Source of the DNA: a virus
Direction: 5' to 3' (one strand)
Virus record (IMG/VR): IMGVR_UViG_3300027759_004177
Location: 124,001-188,000 of that record
DNA length: 64,000 bases
Shown here: positions 59,167 through 64,000 of the stretch, piece by piece
Layout: each line of letters opens with the position of its first letter
Position numbering within the stretch: the stretch's first letter is position 1
Position numbers and translations under genes: made by a program
Notes under the pieces: model-generated
Told to the model about the DNA's origin: nothing
Database searches by the model: none
The model's input: only the letters and a program-made list of their open reading frames with translations

Positions 59167-59655
59167 TTAGAAAGTGTATTTAAAATTCATTCCGGTATAA
59201 GTTGCTTTGTCGTAAGTTCCTTGTTGCCATAAAAATGTGCTTATACAAGCACTAAATTTGGTTTCATCAAATCTTCTGCATACTTGTCCGAATACCATTG
59301 CTTTGGTTTCGTGGTTCCATCTAGATGTTTGATACCCGGTTGAAATCTGTGGTGTCAAGTGTATACTCCAGTTGTTTTTTGACCATACATCAAATGTGGA
59401 CACAAGACTTTTAGCAGTTCTTCCCATACTGTTATTGTTTACTTTGACTCCGATGGCAATGACATCTGTAAAATAATATCCAACACCAACACCAAAATTC
59501 ATGTTGTCTCCACCAAAGGAAGCACGAGTGGTCTCTTTTTCCCAGTGGTACCCAGGACCAATTGCTTGAATATACATATCGCCCTTGTTGCCGGCTGATG
59601 CCAAATTGGAAATTGTTAGAGCACTCAAAAACAGCAAAAAATAAATTTTTTTCAT
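59167..59655 (-). CDS. Exported outer-membrane-type beta-barrel protein
   Basis: The product is 162 residues (ATG at 59655). A clear signal peptide MKKIYFLLFLSALTISNLASA ends with A-S-A. The mature part alternates polar and hydrophobic residues as in small beta-barrels (MNFGVGVGYYFTDVIAIGVKV, WSIHLTPQISTGYQ) and ends with an aromatic, MNFKYTF, like the C-terminal signature of outer-membrane proteins. Homology to OmpW/OmpA-type barrels is inferred. A consensus early promoter lies 30 bases upstream, so it would be inserted into the host envelope early, possibly to block further phage adsorption. Confidence 0.75.
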   Translation of the reverse strand: MKKIYFLLFLSALTISNLASAGNKGDMYIQAIGPGYHWEKETTRASFGGDNMNFGVGVGYYFTDVIAIGVKVNNNSMGRTAKSLVSTFDVWSKNNWSIHLTPQISTGYQTSRWNHETKAMVFGQVCRRFDETKFSACISTFLWQQGTYDKATYTGMNFKYTF

Positions 59656-59685
59656 TTTATATCTCAATTAGTTTATCGAGTTTAA

Positions 59686-59714
59686 ATTATATATTAAAAT
59701 TTATTATAGGTCAA
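59686..59714 (-). promoter_or_regulatory. Sigma70-like early promoter of the outer-membrane protein
   Basis: Minus-strand TTGACC, 17-base spacer, TATAAT; the tRNA-Thr gene ends five bases upstream of the -35. Confidence 0.8.
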
Positions 59715-59718
59715 CCTA

Positions 59719-59793
59719 TGGTGCCCCTTGACAGAATCGAACTGCCAATTGATGATTACAAATCAACTGTTATACCATTTAACTAAAGGGGCC
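59719..59793 (-). tRNA. tRNA-Thr (anticodon TGT), CCA encoded
   Basis: A 75-base cloverleaf: acceptor GCCCCTT/AAGGGGC, D-stem GTTA/TAAC, anticodon loop TTTGTAA (anticodon TGT), T-arm GGCAG/CTGTC with TTCGATT, discriminator A and an encoded CCA. One mismatch (T-T) lies in the anticodon stem. It would read ACA codons. The location between an early unit and the redoxin gene fits a processed transcript. Confidence 0.88.
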
Positions 59794-59817
59794 GTATAAA
59801 ACTGTATTTTACTTGTT

Positions 59818-60345
59818 TTAGTTGGCTTTGTCAATGAGATCGGTTAAAACAGCGTTACCCGATACTTTTCTGTATCTGTGCGATTGACTTTTAAGTATCT
59901 CCAATGGAGCACTTTCTTTAAAAGGGTTGTGCCAAATACGTTCTGGTTCACCGTTGTTAATAATAATCACATATTGCCAGTATCTGGCCAAATCAAATGT
60001 TTCTTTTTTGTACTTATAATGTTCTGCCAATGCTTGCACAAATGCCATGTCTCTGTCAGGTAGCCCTATTAAGGTTGGTGCTCTCTTTTCAATGTGCGGC
60101 CCTATTAACCAATCCGTTGAGTCAACTACATAAATTTTGTCAATGCCTAATTCTTTAAACTGAGCGTAGTTACTTGTAAAACTGTCTAGTTGTAACCCTG
60201 AACACATTGTACGAAAATTTGTTAAAGAAAAAACAATCACACGGAGATTGGCAAACAGATCATCATAATCAAATGTTGCTATCTGATTATGATGAAATGT
60301 TTTAAATGTTAGTTGTTTAAGTGTTTGTTGAAACAGTGAGTTCAC
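59818..60345 (-). CDS. Peroxiredoxin-like redoxin protein (degenerate motif)
   Basis: This 175-residue protein (GTG at 60345, three bases after the upstream stop) resembles Prx5/AhpE-type redoxins: VIVFSLTNFRTMCSGLQLDSF, with a Cys (C48) where the peroxidatic residue lies, then YAQFKELGIDKIYVVDSTDWL and APTLIGLPDRDMAFVQAL. The usual P-x3-T-x2-C motif is altered (LTNFRTMC). It may lack peroxidase activity or use another resolving partner such as the phage glutaredoxin. It is co-transcribed with the TRAP-type binding protein from the late box at 61365-61372. Confidence 0.6.
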   Translation of the reverse strand: MNSLFQQTLKQLTFKTFHHNQIATFDYDDLFANLRVIVFSLTNFRTMCSGLQLDSFTSNYAQFKELGIDKIYVVDSTDWLIGPHIEKRAPTLIGLPDRDMAFVQALAEHYKYKKETFDLARYWQYVIIINNGEPERIWHNPFKESAPLEILKSQSHRYRKVSGNAVLTDLIDKAN

Positions 60346-60348
60346 AAA

Positions 60349-61335
60349 TTATGCTTTGATAATTCCGTCGATTAGGCCTGGATAGAAGAAGTCGCGATAC
60401 TTGTCGTATAGCGGAGCAACAGCTTGTTTGAATTTATCTGTATCTTCTTTGTTTAGTTCTGTGTAAGTTACGCCAATGTCGCTGTGATCTTTTTTAGCAG
60501 CAAACGCTTCAGCTTCCTCAACTGACCACTTGCGTTCTAGGCGACTAGCGTATTTGCATGCTTCGCTAAACTTGGCTTGTTCATCTTCGCTTAATGTAGC
60601 TAAGAATTTGTTGCCAATAATAATACTAGTCAAGAACAAATTGTGTTTGGTGTTGACCATGTACCTCTTGCTTGTATTCTTGAACTGTGCTAGGTACCGT
60701 GGAATAGTTGTTTCGAGAGCATCGGCACCAATGCCTTCTTGTTTGAAAAAGTCTGGGTCAAGATATAGATCTCGCATTGAAAAAACTTGCGGAATAGCAC
60801 CAATGGCTTCGCAAGTGTCAACAGTTACAGGATTATTTGTTGTGGCGAACCCAATACCGCTTAGACTATCTAAATCGCTGATTGGTTTTTCGCTAACGAT
60901 ACAGCGGAATCCACCTGAATATGTAAACTCCATACCTATAGCTGGACTTTTGTCTTTTAGGCCGTCTAACATCTTACGACCAATTGGGCCTTCTAGTACA
61001 CGTTTTGCATGATCGTGATCTTGGAAAATAAACGGCATTTCCAATGCCAAAAACTCCGGGCTATGCCAACGAGCTAAATCAACAACATGCATTTGACTCA
61101 TTTGAATATCGCCGGAGTCAATTAACATCATTGGGTCAGCTTTAAAAGATAATGATGAATCTCTCATTTTTTTGTCAGGATATTTGTTGCTGTATTCTTT
61201 TAAAGTAAAAATTTCTACTTCAAATTTGCCGTCGGTTAATTCGGCAATTTTTTCTTTAAATGCTTCGGCTGTGCGTAGGAACAAATTTATAGGTTCGTGT
61301 GCGATTAACCAGGTGATTTTTTTCTTTTGATTCAT
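60349..61335 (-). CDS. TRAP-type solute-binding protein (DctP family) without signal peptide
   Basis: The product is 328 residues from ATG 61335 (GGAG upstream). Family landmarks are WLIAHEPINLFLRTAEAFKEKI, MLIDSGDIQMSQMHVVDL, EFTYSGGFRCIVSEKPI, DLDSLSGIGFATTNNPVTVDTCEAIG and DALETTIPRYLAQF. DctP proteins bind C4-dicarboxylates and related acids in the periplasm and hand them to a TRAP membrane pair. Here the domain starts at residue 5 with no export signal, so the protein should stay in the cytoplasm or act otherwise. A perfect TATAAATA late box precedes it. No TRAP membrane components are seen. Confidence 0.88.
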   Translation of the reverse strand: MNQKKKITWLIAHEPINLFLRTAEAFKEKIAELTDGKFEVEIFTLKEYSNKYPDKKMRDSSLSFKADPMMLIDSGDIQMSQMHVVDLARWHSPEFLALEMPFIFQDHDHAKRVLEGPIGRKMLDGLKDKSPAIGMEFTYSGGFRCIVSEKPISDLDSLSGIGFATTNNPVTVDTCEAIGAIPQVFSMRDLYLDPDFFKQEGIGADALETTIPRYLAQFKNTSKRYMVNTKHNLFLTSIIIGNKFLATLSEDEQAKFSEACKYASRLERKWSVEEAEAFAAKKDHSDIGVTYTELNKEDTDKFKQAVAPLYDKYRDFFYPGLIDGIIKA

Positions 61336-61364
61336 GGGATTCTCCAATAGGATTTTGTATTATA

Positions 61365-61372
61365 TATTTATA
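61365..61372 (-). promoter_or_regulatory. Perfect T4-type late promoter of the DctP-redoxin unit
   Basis: Minus-strand TATAAATA followed by TA, 29 bases upstream of ATG at 61335. Confidence 0.8.
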
Positions 61373-61388
61373 CTTGCGCCTAGGATTC

Positions 61389-61644
61389 AATAAGTTTGGG
61401 CACATTAAAATCTGCTTTTCGACTGTGGACCACAATGCCAACGGGTCGCTATCCCGCATTAAATGGCTTGCTCTCCCGAGCATTTTTCATGGAATCTCGA
61501 TCGCTGTTGCTGTTTTAAAATTGCTTGTACCCTCGGGAGTACCCGATTTAACATGTCATGCCACGGGGCCAATACTACATACTGCAACAGGACTACCACA
61601 AGTATCAGATGGTCGCCACACCATGTGCCCAAACTTATTAACTC
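61389..61644 (-). ncRNA. Candidate structured phage RNA closed by a 17-bp terminal stem
   Basis: About 250 bases without a plausible gene. A perfect 17-base inverted repeat bounds it: AATAAGTTTGGGCACAT at 61389-61405 (plus strand) and its exact reverse complement at 61623-61639. Inside are two hairpins at 61527-61542 and 61469-61482 whose apical segments contain mutually complementary CTCGGGAG and CTCCCGAG, hinting at a kissing interaction; a 7-base long-range pairing of 61504-61510 with 61584-61590; and small hairpins at 61442-61456 and 61424-61434. A sigma70-like promoter at 61652-61680 on the minus strand places a start point about 61644, five bases before the closing stem. No T-run terminator follows. 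Plus-strand transcription cannot be excluded. Confidence 0.55.
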
Positions 61645-61651
61645 GTATACT

Positions 61652-61680
61652 AGTATACACTATATGTCTATGTTATGCAA
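61652..61680 (-). promoter_or_regulatory. Sigma70-like promoter with palindromic operator-like overlap
   Basis: Minus-strand TTGCAT, 17-base spacer, TATACT. The -10 lies within a perfect 14-base palindrome GTATACTAGTATAC (61645-61658), which could bind a dimeric repressor. The -35 overlaps the end of the gene at 61673. Confidence 0.55.
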
Positions 61681-62056
61681 CCCAGCCCTGTCCGGAAATT
61701 GCATGGAACCAGGGATAAAATGAGCTGGGGATATCAAACTGCCATGTACCTTCCTGATCAATCCATGCTGTTGGTGGCTGTGCCAAATGTTGATATCGTG
61801 GTAATACTTCTGTACCGTTTACTGTTAGCGATTTGATTTCAACTGCACCGCCACGAGGTTCAATTACACGACACTTTAAATGCACAGAAGATAGCAAATC
61901 AAATGTGTGTATTGTATCTGTTTCGGCAATTAAATGTCCATTGAGACGCATACGATAATGTATGTTGCCGTGGGCAACTATGACCAATCGTACTTGCAAT
62001 TGATCCGGGGTTTTAATATCCAATACGTCGGAGAAAGTGTTTATATCTTGGTGCAT
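61673..62056 (-). CDS. Small beta-sandwich-like partner of the radical SAM gene
   Basis: This 127-residue protein looks all-beta: VRLVIVAHGNIHYRMRLNGHLI, HTFDLLSSVHLKCRVIEPRGGAVEIKSLTVNG, and a C-terminal WQFDIPSSFYPWFHAISGQGWVA rich in aromatic residues. It overlaps the radical SAM gene by 44 bases, so the two are surely expressed together and may interact. The sequence could be the substrate or the recognition subunit of that enzyme. No family recognised. Confidence 0.6.
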   Translation of the reverse strand: MHQDINTFSDVLDIKTPDQLQVRLVIVAHGNIHYRMRLNGHLIAETDTIHTFDLLSSVHLKCRVIEPRGGAVEIKSLTVNGTEVLPRYQHLAQPPTAWIDQEGTWQFDIPSSFYPWFHAISGQGWVA

Positions 62057-63308
62057 AATCTAGTATCGTGTTGTTCCTGATTGTTTCAAAACTTTTTAAG
62101 AAACTGACTAATTCTTTCAGTGATTCCTCTGCATCTGCAGGCGGGGTGTATGTTTTAACAAACTCCAGGTACTCAGTGGCCAACTGTGCAATAATCTCGT
62201 GACTTAAATCACTTCTGCGAGTATTCACTTGCGGAGTATACGATCCTAATCGATCAACCACAGCCTGTAACTTTGCAACGGTTTCTTGTCTGATATCGTC
62301 TGGCATCAGTTCCATACGCAAACAACGTGGTTGGTGCAATATGTTACAGCTCTCGGCGATAATGTTGTGTTCGATCATGAACTCAAAAACTTGGTCCAGT
62401 TCGCTGATAGTAAACAAGTTAGGAGTGATACGTAGTTCTAGTTTTAATCCGGGATTACGATCACGCAAGGCCACAAACTTGAGAATGTTTGCCAAGATCT
62501 GATCAGTAGGTCCTGGATAACGCACATAATCGTTTAATGACGTAACTGACTCTATACTGATACCTAGATGAAACTCTTGGAATCTAGGTATCAATTGTTC
62601 TATACGTTCATCGTATATTGTGCCGTTGGTAGTTGTGCCAACTATTAGATCTTGTCCATCCAAGTGCTCGCAAATGTCGTAGAAGGCTTGATTATATAAT
62701 GTTTCTCCACCCAGGAAGTGTATGTAACGTATGTATGGAAACGATTTTAACTCTGCAACAAAGCGATTGACTGTTGCTGAATCTTCAGTCCAAGACTGAT
62801 ACGGCTTGGGTTCAGCAAATAATCGACTATCCAGCTTGTTTAATTTTTTATAGTCTGCAACAAGACGTGAGCTTGCTGTGGGGTCGCACATGATACAGGC
62901 ACTATTACAAGTATTACCTAGGTCTATTTGTAAATCTGTTGGAAAATGTGGGCTGGCACCCGCATGACTGTTGCTGTATTCAAATACAGGCAAGTGTGGG
63001 CTAGAACGAAAGGTTAATGGAAACTCTGCAAGACCAATAGCACTTTTGTTTAGTTGTCTAACACGACCCGAAAGTTTTCCAAACTGATCTTGGTAGTAAC
63101 AAGGCTCACACTCTTTGGGTTTGTTGCCGGCTAATAGTTGTTGACGCAGGTCTCTCATGGGCCCACTGTTGTAAAAATCCATCAGCGAAGTTGTGCGTAT
63201 GTTGAAGGCGGTAGCACCGTTTTTGCTCCAGCGACACACATCATAACTACCATCGTAAGTTAATCTAATGTGGAACCAGGGACTTGAACAGAATGAGTCT
63301 TTTAACAT
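62013..63308 (-). CDS. Twitch/SPASM-type radical SAM enzyme
   Basis: This 431-residue protein has the core motif C-x3-C-x2-C in IDLGNTCNSACIMCDPT (residues about 128-143), IHFLGGETLYN as the G-G-E strand, and LGISIESVTSLNDYVRYPG. An N-terminal region with Cys residues (DSFCSSPWFHIRL, YDVCRWSKNG, PKECEPCYYQDQFG) resembles an auxiliary SPASM/twitch cluster segment moved to the front. Such enzymes with related order are common in marine phages and modify peptides or sugars. It needs Fe-S clusters, which the phage IscU/IscA could supply. A tRNA-Ser lies eight bases upstream of its ATG. Confidence 0.88.
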   Translation of the reverse strand: MLKDSFCSSPWFHIRLTYDGSYDVCRWSKNGATAFNIRTTSLMDFYNSGPMRDLRQQLLAGNKPKECEPCYYQDQFGKLSGRVRQLNKSAIGLAEFPLTFRSSPHLPVFEYSNSHAGASPHFPTDLQIDLGNTCNSACIMCDPTASSRLVADYKKLNKLDSRLFAEPKPYQSWTEDSATVNRFVAELKSFPYIRYIHFLGGETLYNQAFYDICEHLDGQDLIVGTTTNGTIYDERIEQLIPRFQEFHLGISIESVTSLNDYVRYPGPTDQILANILKFVALRDRNPGLKLELRITPNLFTISELDQVFEFMIEHNIIAESCNILHQPRCLRMELMPDDIRQETVAKLQAVVDRLGSYTPQVNTRRSDLSHEIIAQLATEYLEFVKTYTPPADAEESLKELVSFLKSFETIRNNTILDYAPRYKHFLRRIGY

Positions 63309-63315
63309 AATTATA

Positions 63316-63405
63316 TGGCGGAGAGTGTGAGATTCGAACTCACGATAGTGTTGCCACTATGCCGGTTTAGTAGACCGGTGCCTTCAGCCGCTCGGCCAAC
63401 TCTCC
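63316..63405 (-). tRNA. tRNA-Ser (anticodon ACT), CCA encoded
   Basis: A 90-base class II tRNA: acceptor GGAGAGT/ACTCTCC with G discriminator and CCA, D-arm GCC/GGC, anticodon stem CCGGT/ACCGG with loop CTACTAA (anticodon ACT), a long variable arm ATAGTG-GCAA-CACTAT, and T-arm GTGAG/CTCAC with TTCGAAT. Serine identity (long variable arm, G73) is clear. Anticodon ACT with A at position 34 is very unusual; bacteria normally read AGT/AGC with GCT. Confidence 0.88.
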
Positions 63406-63413
63406 ATAAATAC
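63405..63413 (+). promoter_or_regulatory. T4-type late promoter box
   Basis: Plus-strand CATAAATAC, 19 bases ahead of the ATG at 63433; it touches the 5' end of the divergent tRNA-Ser gene. Confidence 0.6.
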
Positions 63414-63432
63414 TTTTTTATAAAGGCAAAAC

Positions 63433-63708
63433 ATGAAAAAATTAATATTTCTATTGGCAACATTCTTTTGTGTTTCTGCCATGGCTTTTACTACTCAAAA
63501 ACCTGTTGACTGTTTTGGAACACCTGAAGTTACCAAAATGCTACGAGAAGAATTCAACGAAGTCATCATATTTGACAGTATCAACAACCTGACCGGCAAA
63601 AGCAGAATTTCTTTGTTTGTAAATTCTAAAACTGGAACATGGACCTTGGTTGAATACGACAACGACAATGCCTGCATTTTAGGTGCTGGTCAAAGTCGTT
63701 CCACCTGA
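63433..63708 (+). CDS. Small exported protein
   Basis: This 91-residue protein has a signal peptide, MKKLIFLLATFFCVSAMA, ending A-M-A. The mature part has two cysteines (VDCFGTPEVTKM and NDNACILGAG) likely to form a disulfide, and beta strands (FNEVIIFDSIN, SRISLFVNSKTGTWTLVEYD). A late box and AAGG precede it. It is convergent with, and overlaps by 19 bases, the dCMP deaminase gene. I do not recognise a family; periplasmic action late in infection is inferred. Confidence 0.65.
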   Translation: MKKLIFLLATFFCVSAMAFTTQKPVDCFGTPEVTKMLREEFNEVIIFDSINNLTGKSRISLFVNSKTGTWTLVEYDNDNACILGAGQSRST

Positions 63709-64000
63709 CTGACTTCCACGCCCGACTTAGTTAAAAAATCAACGCCGGTGGTATCTCTGTAGGCTGTGCCAAACCACACCCGAGCTATACCACTTTGATA
63801 TATCAGTTTGGCACAGTCTAAGCAAGGGCTGTGAGTAACAAATAGATCAGCACCATGCCCAGACTCATTGCTACGTGCCAGTTTTGCAATAGCATTTGTT
63901 TCAGCATGGAGAACTTCTGGTTTGGTTTTAAGTTCATGATGTCCATCCTCTCTAAGTTCTATTATTTCTTCGCAGTCATTGTCCCAACCGGCGGGCATGC
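63690..64000 (-). CDS. Deoxycytidylate deaminase, N-terminus cut by window edge
   Basis: The visible 103 residues include the zinc-binding deaminase core: the His-Ala-Glu motif in LHAETNAIAKLA and P-C-L-D-C in THSPCLDCAKLIYQSG, followed by VWFGTAYRDTTGVDFLTKSG, and an upstream PAGWDNDCEEI that matches the loop before the active site. dCMP deaminase makes dUMP for thymidylate synthesis, complementing the NrdA/NrdB pathway. The frame stays open at the window end; the usual start, about 40 residues earlier, lies outside. Confidence 0.9.
   Translation of the reverse strand, partial: MPAGWDNDCEEIIELREDGHHELKTKPEVLHAETNAIAKLARSNESGHGADLFVTHSPCLDCAKLIYQSGIARVWFGTAYRDTTGVDFLTKSGVEVSQVERL

Noticed and set aside
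61389-61639. Possible insertion sequence or MITE with 17-base terminal repeats
   Set aside because: No target-site duplication is visible at the ends (flanks CTAGGATTC and AACTCGTAT differ), and internal complementary hairpins plus a promoter fit an RNA gene better; not fully excluded, so it is kept as a test.
61374-61723. Two overlapping plus-strand reading frames of 86 and 114 codons in the 61.4-61.7 kb region
   Set aside because: They lie over the inverted-repeat and hairpin region, have no ribosome-binding site or recognisable protein features, and one runs into the opposite-strand gene; the RNA structure explains the region better.

Overview
The window reads as about a third of a large T4-like myovirus genome. 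Supporting landmarks are a DnaB/gp41-type helicase next to a Toprim primase, UvsW helicase, class Ia NrdA/NrdB with a glutaredoxin, a dCMP deaminase, a PAAR spike tip, long repetitive fibre genes, phage tRNAs, and recurrent T4-late-type boxes (TATAAATA and variants) a short way upstream of virion genes. The phage-encoded GroEL resembles betaproteobacterial GroEL in my reading, so I infer a Gram-negative, probably aquatic betaproteobacterial host; an outer-membrane-type protein, heptosyltransferase-like enzymes and a signal-anchored lysozyme-type hydrolase fit a Gram-negative host. Layout: (1) 1-8.2 kb, late minus-strand fibre/adhesin cluster: GNV-repeat protein (cut by the window edge), an ILEI-like domain protein, two giant coiled fibre proteins, and between them a sedolisin (S53) peptidase. 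(2) 8.2-12.8 kb, UV endonuclease, many small early genes, a HExxH protein and a SleB-type endolysin. (3) 12.9-22.3 kb, a virion protein, PAAR protein, Sm-like protein, glutaredoxin, then nrdB and nrdA with SGNH-hydrolase-like genes inserted among them, then a pectate-lyase-fold tail protein. (4) 22.3-30.3 kb, RecB-type exonuclease with IscA and IscU, followed by small head/tail-associated genes, tandem paralogous virion genes each with its own terminator and late promoter, and a coupled group holding a polymerase-beta-fold nucleotidyltransferase and a ligase-motif protein whose N-termini look like T4 capsid-targeting peptides. (5) 30.3-46.4 kb, replication and repair (helicase, primase, a miniature DNA polymerase III alpha-like protein, UvsW and partner, AAA ATPase), a second fibre cluster, and groES-groEL. 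(6) 46.4-58.8 kb, a glycan/sugar cluster on both strands: GT9, GT17 and GT34-like transferases, three SDR sugar-nucleotide enzymes, a C-methyltransferase-type enzyme, FkbM methyltransferases, a radical SAM enzyme and a split transketolase. (7) 58.8-64 kb, small early genes, an exported beta-barrel-like protein, tRNA-Thr, a redoxin, a TRAP-type solute-binding protein without a signal peptide, a candidate structured RNA of about 250 nt, a radical SAM enzyme with a small partner, a tRNA-Ser with the unusual anticodon ACT, an exported small protein, and the start of a dCMP deaminase. Regulation is readable by eye. Early genes have near-consensus sigma70 promoters (TTGACC/TTGACA, 17-base spacer, TATAAT/TATACT), several so close to the ATG that the mRNA would be leaderless. 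Late genes have ATAAATA boxes. Several rho-independent hairpins separate early and late units. Most neighbouring genes overlap by ATGA or TAATG, implying translational coupling. The most interesting items are the structured RNA at 61.4-61.6 kb, the head-targeted nucleotidyltransferase/ligase pair, the fibre-cluster sedolisin, the mini-DnaE protein, the IscU/IscA pair and the branched-sugar-like cluster. All family assignments come from motif reading by eye; no database search was run.
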